Shown: one piece after another, positions 19,322-27,423 of the stretch
Position numbering within the stretch: the first letter of the stretch is position 1
How the letters are laid out: every line of letters begins with the position of its first letter
DNA from: DASXRA01 sp036506155
GTDB lineage: Bacteria; Actinomycetota; Actinomycetes; Mycobacteriales; Jatrophihabitantaceae
Assembly: GCA_036506155.1 (NCBI GenBank)
Contig: DASXSF010000043.1
Span: 1 to 64,000, forward strand
Direction of reading: 5' to 3'
DNA: 64,000 bases
Notes under the pieces: model-generated
The model's input: only the letters and a program-made list of their open reading frames with translations
What the model was told of the DNA's origin: nothing
The model's database searches: none
Translations under genes and position numbers: made by a program

Positions 19322-19687
19322 TCAGCGAATCTGGCGGACCGGCTTGGCTGTGCCCCACGCGATGTCGGCGGTCCATACCGTTGCGGAAAGCCGTCTGGCC
19401 GTCGCGAGGCATAGCCGGTCGGCGAGCGACAGACCGCGGCCCGCGCGCCACATGCGGGCGGCGAGTTCGGCGTCCTCGGCCTGCACCGGCTCGACAGTGA
19501 GCCCGTAGCTGAGTAGCAGACCGCGTGCGAAGTCCCAGTCGAGCCGATGGGAGATGATCTTCTGCGCGATCTCGGACCAGTTTGCCGCGCTGCACGCGCC
19601 GCCCTGGTTCATGCGGCGCTCGACGACGTCCGCGCCGCGTTCACCCTGCAAGAAACACAGCAGGGCCGACGAGTCGAACAGGTTCAC
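19322..19687 (-). CDS. vapC: PIN-domain toxin (VapC type)
   Basis: A 121-residue PIN ribonuclease with the four-acid active site: Asp5 (MNLFDSSALL), Glu39 (NWSEIAQ), Asp90 (SLADRLCL) and Asp108 (TADIAW). It probably cleaves tRNA or rRNA when freed from its antitoxin. Its ATG overlaps the antitoxin stop by four bases. The pair sits between ksgA and prs, interrupting an otherwise conserved gene run, which suggests acquisition. Confidence 0.88.
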   Translation of the reverse strand: MNLFDSSALLCFLQGERGADVVERRMNQGGACSAANWSEIAQKIISHRLDWDFARGLLLSYGLTVEPVQAEDAELAARMWRAGRGLSLADRLCLATARRLSATVWTADIAWGTAKPVRQIR

Positions 19688-19929
19688 GCAGCGTCTTCCG
19701 CAGCGGCTGCCTTTCGTCGGTCGGCGAGCAGTTCGGCAACGAGGTCGAGCCCCTTCAACTCGTCGCGTACGAGCTGCTTGACCTGCTCTCTGGTTGCCAT
19801 TACGAGCCCACGACGGGTCTCGACGAGCACAAGTTGCGTCCCGGGTTCGAGGCCCATGCGCTCACGCAAGTCCGCAGGGATGACCAGCCGTCCCCGGTCT
19901 CCCATCACCACGGGATACGTCCCACTCAT
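19684..19929 (-). CDS. vapB: AbrB/MazE-type antitoxin (VapB)
   Basis: An 81-residue protein with an N-terminal swapped-hairpin SpoVT/AbrB DNA-binding domain (VVMGDRGRLVIPADLRERMGLEPGTQL) and a helical C-terminal tail that would wrap the toxin. It is coupled to the PIN toxin gene and is expected to autoregulate the pair by binding its own promoter, about 26 bases of which separate it from prs. Confidence 0.87.
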   Translation of the reverse strand: MSGTYPVVMGDRGRLVIPADLRERMGLEPGTQLVLVETRRGLVMATREQVKQLVRDELKGLDLVAELLADRRKAAAAEDAA

Positions 19930-19955
19930 GGTGGGAGCGTACCACCGAGTGCGCG

Positions 19956-20936
19956 TCAGCTGCGGCCGTCGAAGAGGCTGGTCACGGACCCGTCCTCGAA
20001 GACCTCGACGATCGCCTGGGCGATCATCGAGGCGATCGATAGCACGGTGAGCTTGTCGAATGCCTGGTCCGCGCGGATGGGCAGCGTGTTGGTGACGATC
20101 ACTTCGGTGATCTTGCTGTTCTTGAGTCGGTCGGTGGCGGGGGGCGAGAAGATGCCGTGGGTGGCGGTGATGATGACGTCGGTGGCGCCGTTGTCGAACA
20201 GCAGGTCGGCAGCCTGGGTGATCGAGCCGCCGGTGTCGATCATGTCGTCGACGAGCAGGCAGGTGTGCCCGGCCACCTCGCCGACAACTCGGTGCGCGAC
20301 GACCTTGTTCGCGACGTCCGGGTCACGGGTCTTGTGCACGAACGCGATAGGGCGTCCGCCGAGCCGGTCGGCCCACTGCTCTGCGGCGCGCACGCGCCCG
20401 GTATCGGGCGATACCACGATCAGGTCGTCGACCGGGTACTTCTGCTTGACGTAGGCCGACAGCAACGGCAGCGCGAACAGGTGGTCGACGGGCCCGTCGA
20501 AGAAGCCCTGGATCTGCGCCGTGTGCAGGTCGACCGCCATCAGCCGGTCGGCGCCGGCGGTCTTGAACAGGTCGGCGATCAGGCGCGCCGAGATCGGCTC
20601 GCGGCCCCTATGCTTCTTGTCCTGCCGTGCGTACGGGTAGAACGGCATGACGATCGTGATCCGCTTCGCCGACGCACGCTTGAGTGCGTCGCAGAGGATC
20701 AGGCTCTCCATGACCCACTGGTTGATGGGCGTCGTGTAGGACTGGATCACGAACGCGTCACTGCCGCGCACCGACTCGTTCGGTTTGATGAACGTCTCGC
20801 CGGCCGGGAAGTCCATCGCTGTGGTAGGCGTGACAGTGATGCCTATGTCGGCGGCGATCTCGTCGGCGAGCTCTGGATAACCGCGCCCCGATAGCAGCAC
20901 CAGGGTCTTGCGTGCGGACAGGTGTCTCGTGCTCAT
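19956..20936 (-). CDS. prs: Ribose-phosphate pyrophosphokinase
   Basis: PRPP synthetase, 326 residues, makes PRPP from ribose 5-phosphate and ATP for nucleotide, His and Trp synthesis. Seen: LLSGRGYPELADEIA, YPYARQDKKHRGREPISA (ATP-contacting), VDLHTAQIQGFFDGPVDHL, VSPDTGRVRAAEQWAD, and the PRPP loop VDDMIDTGGSI. The start overlaps the glmU stop by four bases, so the two form a glmU-prs operon as in other actinobacteria. Confidence 0.95.
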   Translation of the reverse strand: MSTRHLSARKTLVLLSGRGYPELADEIAADIGITVTPTTAMDFPAGETFIKPNESVRGSDAFVIQSYTTPINQWVMESLILCDALKRASAKRITIVMPFYPYARQDKKHRGREPISARLIADLFKTAGADRLMAVDLHTAQIQGFFDGPVDHLFALPLLSAYVKQKYPVDDLIVVSPDTGRVRAAEQWADRLGGRPIAFVHKTRDPDVANKVVAHRVVGEVAGHTCLLVDDMIDTGGSITQAADLLFDNGATDVIITATHGIFSPPATDRLKNSKITEVIVTNTLPIRADQAFDKLTVLSIASMIAQAIVEVFEDGSVTSLFDGRS

Positions 20937-22363
20937 GCCTGGTCGCCCCCTTCGGCGCGCTGAGCGGCCTGGGCGGCTGCGGTGCCCGGCCGCTTCCGTA
21001 TCACCCAGCCTGGCACGTTTTCCTGGCGTGCGCTCGACCGGGCCAGGGCTCCCGGAGGGACGTCATTGACGACGACGGCGCCCGCCGCCGTGTATGCGCC
21101 GTCGCCGATCTCCACCGGCGCGACGATCATGCTGTCCGAGCCGATGCGGACGTGGTCGCCCACCGTGCTGCGGCGCTTGGACACCCCGTCGTAGTTGACG
21201 AAGACCGTGGCCGCGCCGACGTTGCTCTGCTCGCCGATCGTCGCGTCGCCGACATACGACAGGTGCGGCACCTTGCTCCCGGCGCCCACCTCGCTGCCCT
21301 TGACCTCGACGTACGTGCCGACGTGGACGCCGTCGTGCAGCACCGTGCCCGGGCGCAGATACGCGAACGGGCCGATCGTTACGTCCGCGCCGATCCTCGC
21401 CTGCCGGCAGACCGCGCGCTCGACGGTGGCCCCCGCGCCGACGGCCGTGTCGATCAGCGTCGTCTGAGGGCCGATCACCGCGCCGGCGGCAACCGCAGTC
21501 GTGCCGTGTAGGTCGACGGACGGCAGCAATGTCACGTCGCGCTCGAGCGTGACGCCGGCGTCGACCCAGGTGCTGGCCGCGTCGACAACGGTCACCCCGG
21601 CGCGCATGTGCGCGTTGAGCAGTCGGGCGTTGTATCGGCGGTGCGCGGCGGCGAGTTGCACCCGGTCGTTCACCCCGGCAGTCTCGTCGTGCGCGGCGAT
21701 CAGGGCGCGCACCGGCTGCCCCTGCCTTACGAGGATCGACACGACGTCCGGCAGGTACTCCTCGCCCTGGGCGTTGTCAGTGGTGAGCTTGCTGATCGCG
21801 TCACGTAGCAGCGCGTGGTCGAACGCGTACACGCTCGCGGCCACCTCGTTGATCGCGCGCTCCTCTCCGGTCGCGTCGCGGTCCTCGACGATCTTCGTGA
21901 CGGCGTCCCCGGCGCGGACGACGCGGCCGTAGCCGGTCGGGTCGTCCGCCATGCTGGACAAGACGGTGGCCGCCGCGCCGTCATGGGCCGCGACGAGCGC
22001 GTGCAGGGTGGTGGCCGTCAGCAGCGGTGCGTCGGAGGGCACGACGACAACCGTGCCTGCAGCGTCCGGCGGCACCGCATCCAGCGCGACACGCACCGCG
22101 TGGCCGGTGCCGTGCTGCGGCTCCTGCACGACGGGTGTGGCGTCCGGCGCGATCGCGGCGAGGTGCTCGCGCACGGCGTCGCGGCCGTGACCGATCACGA
22201 CGACGGTGCGCGCGGCGCCCAGCGGCGCCGCCGCGGCGAGCACATGGCCGAGCAGCGTCCGCCCGGCGAAGCCGTGCAGCACCTTCGGCGACGCTGACTT
22301 CATGCGGGTGCCCTCGCCCGCGGCGAGAACGATGACGGCGACCGGGCGAGCGGAGTAGGCCAC
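20933..22363 (-). CDS. glmU: Bifunctional GlcNAc-1-P uridyltransferase / GlcN-1-P acetyltransferase
   Basis: A 476-residue enzyme making UDP-GlcNAc for peptidoglycan. The N-terminal nucleotidyltransferase has VIVLAAGEGTRMKS, and the C-terminal left-handed beta-helix has hexapeptide repeats and FVNYDGVSKRRSTVGDHV, where the acetyltransferase active site lies. The GTG at 22363 gives the family start; the longer frame to 22444 runs into the divergent antitoxin promoter. It is coupled to prs. Confidence 0.95.
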   Translation of the reverse strand: MAYSARPVAVIVLAAGEGTRMKSASPKVLHGFAGRTLLGHVLAAAAPLGAARTVVVIGHGRDAVREHLAAIAPDATPVVQEPQHGTGHAVRVALDAVPPDAAGTVVVVPSDAPLLTATTLHALVAAHDGAAATVLSSMADDPTGYGRVVRAGDAVTKIVEDRDATGEERAINEVAASVYAFDHALLRDAISKLTTDNAQGEEYLPDVVSILVRQGQPVRALIAAHDETAGVNDRVQLAAAHRRYNARLLNAHMRAGVTVVDAASTWVDAGVTLERDVTLLPSVDLHGTTAVAAGAVIGPQTTLIDTAVGAGATVERAVCRQARIGADVTIGPFAYLRPGTVLHDGVHVGTYVEVKGSEVGAGSKVPHLSYVGDATIGEQSNVGAATVFVNYDGVSKRRSTVGDHVRIGSDSMIVAPVEIGDGAYTAAGAVVVNDVPPGALARSSARQENVPGWVIRKRPGTAAAQAAQRAEGGDQA

Positions 22364-22428
22364 GGCAGTGAGCCTAGATGCCCTCTCTAGCCGTAGCGTC
22401 AAGCGAATTCTGACTAGTCTGTCTAGAC

Positions 22429-22713
22429 GTGACGATCGACGCACACTGGCAGGTGCAAGAAGCGAAGCAGAAGTTCAGCGAGCTACTCCGGAAGGCCCAA
22501 AGAGACGGACCGCAGTTCGTGACCCGGCACGGCGAGGAGGTCGCCGTAGTGATCGACATCGAGGAGTTCCGGCGCTTACACGGTCCGAGGGACGTCGACG
22601 ATCCGCTGCTGCACGGGCTGAAGAGCGACGAGCTGGCTGATCTGCTGGATCAGATCGTCGCCGATCGAAAGAGCGACCTGCCGCGCGATATCGACCTCGA
22701 CGACACGCGATGA
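22429..22713 (+). CDS. Phd/YefM-type antitoxin
   Basis: A 94-residue antitoxin: WQVQEAKQKFSELLRKA...GPQFVTRHGEEVAVVIDIEEFRRL is the Phd fold, followed by an acidic tail that binds the toxin. There is no ribosome site before the GTG; instead TAGTCT ends eight bases upstream, as expected for a leaderless mRNA. Palindromes ACTAGT (22413-22418) and GTCTAGAC (22421-22428) overlap this promoter and are likely autoregulatory sites. The stop overlaps the toxin's ATG by four bases. Confidence 0.88.
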   Translation: MTIDAHWQVQEAKQKFSELLRKAQRDGPQFVTRHGEEVAVVIDIEEFRRLHGPRDVDDPLLHGLKSDELADLLDQIVADRKSDLPRDIDLDDTR

Positions 22714-23126
22714 CCTACCTGCTCGACACGAACGTGGTGTCCGAGATTCACAAGCGCCACCCGGATCGATCAGTACTGGACTGGTTGGTCGATACGTTGC
22801 CGTACGAACGGCATCTCAGCGTGCTCACGCTCGGCGAGCTGCGACGCTGGGTTGAAGTCCGTCGCCGTACTGACGAGGTCGCGGCCGCGGCGCTGGAGCA
22901 GTGGGTAGGTGAGCTCGTCGTCAGCTACGGTCGGCGGATCGTGCCGATCACTTCGCAGGTCGCTGATCGCTGGGGGCACCTTGGCGTTCCCAAGCCGGTG
23001 GCGGCGGTTGACGGACTGCTCGCCGCCACGGCGCTTGTTCACGACTGGACGCTGGTCACTCGTAACACGGCGTACGTCGAGCGGACCGGCGTGCGCACCC
23101 TGAACCCGTTCACGCCCGAACGCTGA
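22710..23126 (+). CDS. vapC: PIN-domain toxin (FitB/VapC type)
   Basis: A 138-residue PIN nuclease: Asp6 (YLLDTNVVSE), Glu43 (LTLGELRRW), the central Asp in AAVDGLLAATA, and TRNTAY at the position of the last acidic residue. It partners with the overlapping Phd-type antitoxin. It runs convergently into the MFS gene with a 17-base overlap of coding ends. This is the second PIN module within 4 kb and belongs to a different antitoxin class. Confidence 0.88.
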   Translation: MTYLLDTNVVSEIHKRHPDRSVLDWLVDTLPYERHLSVLTLGELRRWVEVRRRTDEVAAAALEQWVGELVVSYGRRIVPITSQVADRWGHLGVPKPVAAVDGLLAATALVHDWTLVTRNTAYVERTGVRTLNPFTPER

Positions 23127-24318
23127 CCGTGCGGGTCCGTATGGCCCAGCGCGAGGCGGGGACGAGCGCGGCACCGGCGCCGACGAACACCGCCGCCAGG
23201 ATGAGCCAGCCCGGACGACCGAGGTGGATCGCCGTCGTCGTCACGACCAGCGGCGCCAGCATCTGCGAGGCGGCGAACCCACCGTTGAACACGCCCTGAT
23301 AGGCGCCGGGGGAGTCGGGCGCGGCGAGATCGTAACTGAGCGTCCAGCCTGCGGCGGCAGAGATCATCTCGCCGAAGGTCTGCACGACGCCACCGGCTAT
23401 GAGCACGACGGCAGCGACCCACGCGGTCGCGCCGCTCGCGAACGCGTAGACGAGACAGGCGAGTCCGAGCAGCAGTCCGCTTCGGCGGGCCGCCCTTCCG
23501 GCGCTGCCGATCGAGTCGATCCGCCGCGTGGCATGCACCTGCAGCAACACGATCATCGTGGTGTTGAGGAGGAACACCACCGAGACGATCACCCGGGGCG
23601 CGTGCGTGTGCCCGGCGATCCACAGAGGGAGGCCGACCTCGAGCAGCCCGAACTGAAGGGTCAGCACCGCATTGAGCCCGGTGACGGTCAGGTATGGCAC
23701 ATCAGTGAGCGCGCGAAGCCGCGGGCCGCCATCCGGCCGGTCGGGGCTGGCCACCAGCGGCAGTCGGGCCAGCAGCCCCGCCGCGACGAGAAAGGTCAGC
23801 GCGTTCAGCACGATCACGCTGAGATATGCGGTGCGGGTATCGGCCTGCAGGGCCAGCGCGGCGACAGCCGCCCCGGCACCGATGCCGAGGTTGGTCACCA
23901 CGCGCAGATACGCCCGGGTGGGCGTGCGGCGTTCCGGTGACAGCCCGACGGCTATCAGCGTATTGCGCACGGCGCTGCTCGATTGATCGACGATGGCGAC
24001 GACGGCGATCGCGGGCAGGAACGTCACCATGGAGTGCACCCGCGTGTAGCTCAGCATTCCTGCGGCCTCGATCACGGCGAGCACGACGAACAGCTTCCGG
24101 GGGTCGAAGCGATCCGCGGCGTGTCCTGCCGGGATGCTCGCGGCGACGCCGCAGCCACCTGCGATGGTCAGCCCGAGGCCGACCTGGCCCACGGACAGGC
24201 CGGCCGAGCGGGTGAAGAACAGCGCACTCGTCGTCATGAACAAGCCACTGCCGAACCGGTTGATCAGGGTGGACAGAGCCAGACGCCGGACCAACGGGTC
24301 GGTGGGGACAAGCCTCAT
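23110..24318 (-). CDS. MFS transporter
   Basis: A membrane protein of 402 residues with about 12 hydrophobic segments in two halves. The N-half has the MFS loop-2/3-type GHAADRFDPRKLF. The ATG at 24318 (MRLVPTDPLVRRLALSTLINRFGSG) is the first that gives a membrane protein; the frame extending upstream is a shadow of the divergent gene. It is paired head to head with an ArsR-type regulator, so it is probably a drug or metabolite efflux pump that the regulator controls. The substrate is unknown. Confidence 0.87.
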   Translation of the reverse strand: MRLVPTDPLVRRLALSTLINRFGSGLFMTTSALFFTRSAGLSVGQVGLGLTIAGGCGVAASIPAGHAADRFDPRKLFVVLAVIEAAGMLSYTRVHSMVTFLPAIAVVAIVDQSSSAVRNTLIAVGLSPERRTPTRAYLRVVTNLGIGAGAAVAALALQADTRTAYLSVIVLNALTFLVAAGLLARLPLVASPDRPDGGPRLRALTDVPYLTVTGLNAVLTLQFGLLEVGLPLWIAGHTHAPRVIVSVVFLLNTTMIVLLQVHATRRIDSIGSAGRAARRSGLLLGLACLVYAFASGATAWVAAVVLIAGGVVQTFGEMISAAAGWTLSYDLAAPDSPGAYQGVFNGGFAASQMLAPLVVTTTAIHLGRPGWLILAAVFVGAGAALVPASRWAIRTRTVSVRA

Positions 24319-24330
24319 GCCCTGATCCGA

Positions 24331-24375
24331 ACCGGCATGCCGGTCGTCGGCGATTGATTTAGGCTTTCGCTTAAT
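24331..24375. promoter_or_regulatory. Two palindromes in the MFS/ArsR divergent promoter
   Basis: ACCGGCATGCCGGT (24331-24344) is a perfect 14-base palindrome 12 bases from the MFS start. ATTTAG-N7-CTTAAT (24357-24375) is an ArsR-style site, 5 of 6 arm positions paired, that overlaps the regulator's own ATG. TAGGCT (24360-24365) ends eight bases before that ATG, which suggests a leaderless, autorepressed regulator gene. Confidence 0.5.
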
Positions 24376-25342
24376 GATCGAGATGCGTCTGCGGGTCGCC
24401 GACCTGGCAGAGACAAGCTTCGCCGTGTCACCGCTACAGGAGGCGGTGTTCAGTCTGTGGGTGTGGCGTGCGCCGGGGCGGCAGGCGTTCCACCTGCCGT
24501 GGCGGCGCGCATCGGCCGCAGCGTGGCGCGAGTGCGACGTGGAGGTGCTCGACGCGCTCGTCTCACCGCGCCGGTGGGTGCCAGACTTCCTCACGCCGCG
24601 GGCCGAGACGCCGTTGACGGAGTTCGCCACGGAGCTCGCGATCGTGCGGGCTACGCCGGCGCAGCGCGTCGCTGACGGGCTGCTGGCGACGTACGACGGC
24701 GCCCCCCTTCCCGCCGTCCTGCGCGGGCGTCCCGACGCGGTGCTGTCCCGCATCGTGGCGGCGCTTTCCGGCTACTGGCAGGCTTGCCTCGAGCCGTGGT
24801 GGCCGCGTATCCGCGCGGTGCTGGAGGCCGACATCGTCTACCGGTCGAGGCAGCTCGCGCTCGGCGGGGCGCGGGCCCTGTTCGCCGACCTCGACTCGCG
24901 GGTGCGCTGGGCAGACGGAGTGCTCTACGTCGACCTCTTGCACGACCGTCACCATGTGATCGACATCGACGGGCGGGGCCTTCCGCTGGTTCCGTCGCTG
25001 TTCTGCCGGGGCGCGATCACCTACATCAGCGCCGACGAGCCGCCGCAGATCACCTACCCCGCGCGCGGCCGGGCGAACGTCTGGCAGACCTCCGACGTGG
25101 CGAGCGATGCGGCGGTCGCGGACTTGCTCGGCGCGCCGCGGGCACGGCTGCTGATCCTGCTCGACCGGCCCGCCTCCACCACCGAACTGGCGCATCGCCT
25201 CGTCGTGTCGCCGAGTGCGGTTAGCCAGCACCTACGCGTGCTGCGCGCCGCCGGGTTGCTGAGCAAGGCCCGCAGCGGGCGCAGCGTGCTCTACCTGCGC
25301 AGCCCGCTCGGTGACCAGCTCGTGGGCCGACGCAGGTCCTAG
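24374..25342 (+). CDS. ArsR-family regulator with N-terminal DUF5937-like domain
   Basis: A 322-residue regulator. The long N-terminal part starts MIEMRLRVADLAETSFAVSPLQE, as in actinobacterial DUF5937 proteins, and the C-terminal winged helix (LLILLDRPASTTELAHRLVVSPSAVSQHLRVLRAAGLL) is ArsR-type. No metal-binding Cys motif is evident, so it is not a classical metal sensor. Its divergent neighbour is an MFS transporter, which it likely represses. Confidence 0.85.
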   Translation: MIEMRLRVADLAETSFAVSPLQEAVFSLWVWRAPGRQAFHLPWRRASAAAWRECDVEVLDALVSPRRWVPDFLTPRAETPLTEFATELAIVRATPAQRVADGLLATYDGAPLPAVLRGRPDAVLSRIVAALSGYWQACLEPWWPRIRAVLEADIVYRSRQLALGGARALFADLDSRVRWADGVLYVDLLHDRHHVIDIDGRGLPLVPSLFCRGAITYISADEPPQITYPARGRANVWQTSDVASDAAVADLLGAPRARLLILLDRPASTTELAHRLVVSPSAVSQHLRVLRAAGLLSKARSGRSVLYLRSPLGDQLVGRRRS

Positions 25343-26247
25343 CCAAGCTCGACAGCGATGGTGTTCGCCCCGGAGATGACGACGCCGATGTGCTCGCCGC
25401 GGGCCGGACGGTAGGCGCCGCTGCAGATGGCGGCGTACGCCGTGGCCCCGGCCGGTTCGGCCACCACGCGGGCGATGTCCCACAGGGCAGACTGCGCGGT
25501 CCGGATCGCGTCGTCGTCCACCAGGACCGTCTCGATGAATCGCTCTGCGATGGGAAACATGAGCTCGCCCACGCGACGTGGAGCCAGCGCGTCGCTCGCC
25601 ACGCTGTCGGCGCGGGCGTCGACAGGATGCCCGGCGCGCAGCGCGTCAGTGAGAGTCGGCGCGCCCTCGGGTTCGACTCCGATGACCCGGACGTCCCCGG
25701 CGTAATAGGCGGCGATGCCTCCTATAAGCCCGCCCCCGCCGACCGGCACGAGCAGGGTGTCGAGCTCGGGCGCCTGCGCGGCGAGCTCCAAGGCCAGGGT
25801 GCCCTGTCCGAGCAGGGTCAGCGGCTGGTCGTAGGCATGCACCTCGATCGCGTCGTGCGTGCCCGCCCACGAGCGGCTGGCCGAAAGCGCATCGGCGTAC
25901 CGGTCGCCGCCGACGACGAGTGACGCGCCGTAGCCGCGGATGCGAGCGATCTTCGCCGGCGAGCACACGGTTGGGACGAAGATCGTCGCCGGCACGCCCC
26001 GGGTCATCGCGGCCCATGCGACCGCGGCGCCGTGGTTACCGCCCGACGCCGCCACCACGCCGGCCGCCGGGACGTCGCGCAGCAGCAGGTTGGCCATTGC
26101 GCCACGGGCCTTGAACGAGCCGGCGTGCTGTAGCTGCTCGAGCTTGACCGTAATGCCGTCGAGGTCGAGCACCGGGGTGTGCCGGACGTGCGGGGCGATC
26201 ACCTCGTAGGTGCGCTCGATGCCACACCGCTCGATGGCCTGGTCCAT
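25339..26247 (-). CDS. PLP-dependent threonine/serine dehydratase-like enzyme
   Basis: A fold-type II PLP enzyme of 302 residues from the ATG at 26247, which has AAGGTGG just upstream; a start at 26268 is also open. Seen: GSFKARGA with the PLP lysine, ASGGNHGAAVAWAA, and the phosphate loop PVGGGGLIGG. There is no C-terminal ACT domain, so it resembles catabolic rather than biosynthetic threonine dehydratases. It converts Thr/Ser to 2-oxoacids and ammonia; serine racemase activity is an alternative in this family. Its stop overlaps the ArsR gene's end by four bases, convergently. Confidence 0.85.
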   Translation of the reverse strand: MDQAIERCGIERTYEVIAPHVRHTPVLDLDGITVKLEQLQHAGSFKARGAMANLLLRDVPAAGVVAASGGNHGAAVAWAAMTRGVPATIFVPTVCSPAKIARIRGYGASLVVGGDRYADALSASRSWAGTHDAIEVHAYDQPLTLLGQGTLALELAAQAPELDTLLVPVGGGGLIGGIAAYYAGDVRVIGVEPEGAPTLTDALRAGHPVDARADSVASDALAPRRVGELMFPIAERFIETVLVDDDAIRTAQSALWDIARVVAEPAGATAYAAICSGAYRPARGEHIGVVISGANTIAVELG

Positions 26248-26304
26248 GCCGCCACCTTCGCAGATCACCCAGTGGAACGAGGTGCGAATTTCTCGTCGCT
26301 CACA

Positions 26305-26380
26305 TGGCTGGGGGACTCGGACTCGAACCGAGACTGCAAGGCTCCAAAGGCCTGCGGGCTGCCGATTACCCCATCCCCCA
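26305..26380 (-). tRNA. tRNA-Gln(UUG)
   Basis: The minus strand folds as a tRNA: acceptor TGGGGGA/TCCCCCA, D-arm GGG...CCC, anticodon loop CTTTGGA with anticodon TTG (complement at 26345-26347), T-arm CTCGG-TTCGAGT-CCGAG, discriminator G and an encoded CCA (26305-26307). The outermost anticodon-stem pair (27-43) appears to be a C-T mismatch. It stands alone between the dehydratase and desaturase genes. Confidence 0.93.
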
Positions 26381-26432
26381 ATCGAACAGTCAGCCTACCG
26401 GCGATGAATGCTCGTTGACCTCTACGGCCTAG

Positions 26433-26463
26433 CTACGGTCCCGTAGGTTACGCTGCCGTAACC
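26433..26463. promoter_or_regulatory. Tandem palindromic operators before the desaturase gene
   Basis: CTACGG-TC-CCGTAG (26433-26446) and GGTTACG-CTGC-CGTAACC (26446-26463) are two perfect palindromes sharing one base. They lie 22-52 bases upstream of the desaturase ATG. They share the TACGG/CCGTA core and are the probable sites of the TetR regulator encoded next in the operon. Confidence 0.65.
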
Positions 26464-26484
26464 CAGCCGAGGAAGGTGGCGCAC

Positions 26485-27423
26485 ATGACCCTGCTCGACA
26501 GCGCGGGGCCTGCCGCGCATGGCCCGAAACCGGCGACCGAAGGCACCAAACGGCACGGCGAACAGTTCCTGCTCTACAGCTTCGTGATCGTGCCTTTCCT
26601 CGCATTCCTGGCCGCGATACCGGTGGCCTGGGGCTGGGGCCTGGACTGGCTCGACGTGATCTTGATGATCGCGTTCTACTACGTATCCGGGCTGGGCGTG
26701 ACGGTCGGATACCACCGGCTGTTCACCCACGGCTCGTTCAAGGCCCGGCGCTGGCTCCGCATCGCGCTGGCAATTGCCGGCAGCCTGGCTGTGGAAGGTC
26801 CGGTGATCCGCTGGGTGGCCGACCACCGCCGCCACCACGCGTTCAGCGACCGCGACGGAGACCCACACTCGCCATGGCGCTACGGCGATACGGCGGGCGC
26901 GCTGGCCAAGGGGATGTGGCACGCCCATGTCGGGTGGCTGTTCGACATCGAGCACACCAACCGTGAGCGGTTCGCCCCGGACCTACTCGAGGACCGCGAC
27001 ATGGTCCGGATCAGCGACCTGTTCTGGCTGTGGACGCTCGTATCGGTGCTGGCGCCGCCGCTGCTGGGCGGGCTGATCTCGTCGTCGTGGGCCGGGGCGC
27101 TGTCGGCGTTCTTCTGGGCGAGCCTCGTGCGGATTTTCCTGCTGCACCACGTCACGTGGTCGATCAACTCGATCTGCCACATGATCGGCGCCCGGCCGTT
27201 CACCGCCCGGGACAAGAGCACCAACGTGTGGCCGCTCGCCGTCCTGAGCTTCGGCGAAAGCTGGCACAACATGCACCACGCCGACCCGACGGCTGCCCGG
27301 CACGGGGTGCTGCGCGGGCAGCTCGACGTGTCGGCCCGCGTCATATGGATCTTCGAGAAGCTGGGCTGGGCCTGCGATGTGCGCTGGCCGAAGCCGGAAC
27401 GCCTGGCAAAGTTACGGGTGTGA
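26485..27423 (+). CDS. Acyl-CoA (delta-9) fatty acid desaturase
   Basis: A membrane di-iron desaturase of 312 residues with four hydrophobic segments and three His boxes: HRLFTH, HRRHH and HNMHH. It introduces a double bond into acyl-CoA using electrons from a reductase, and so sets membrane fluidity. I start at the ATG (26485), eight bases after GAGGAAGG; the upstream GTG overlaps that ribosome site. Its stop overlaps a TetR gene (GTGA), and two palindromes lie in the promoter, giving a self-contained regulated unit similar to desaturase/TetR pairs of mycobacteria. No reductase partner is adjacent. Confidence 0.92.
   Translation: MTLLDSAGPAAHGPKPATEGTKRHGEQFLLYSFVIVPFLAFLAAIPVAWGWGLDWLDVILMIAFYYVSGLGVTVGYHRLFTHGSFKARRWLRIALAIAGSLAVEGPVIRWVADHRRHHAFSDRDGDPHSPWRYGDTAGALAKGMWHAHVGWLFDIEHTNRERFAPDLLEDRDMVRISDLFWLWTLVSVLAPPLLGGLISSSWAGALSAFFWASLVRIFLLHHVTWSINSICHMIGARPFTARDKSTNVWPLAVLSFGESWHNMHHADPTAARHGVLRGQLDVSARVIWIFEKLGWACDVRWPKPERLAKLRV

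Noticed and set aside
23110..24753. 547-codon frame for the MFS gene
   Set aside because: The first 145 codons run antisense through the ArsR gene and are Arg/Ser-rich; the membrane protein begins at 24318.
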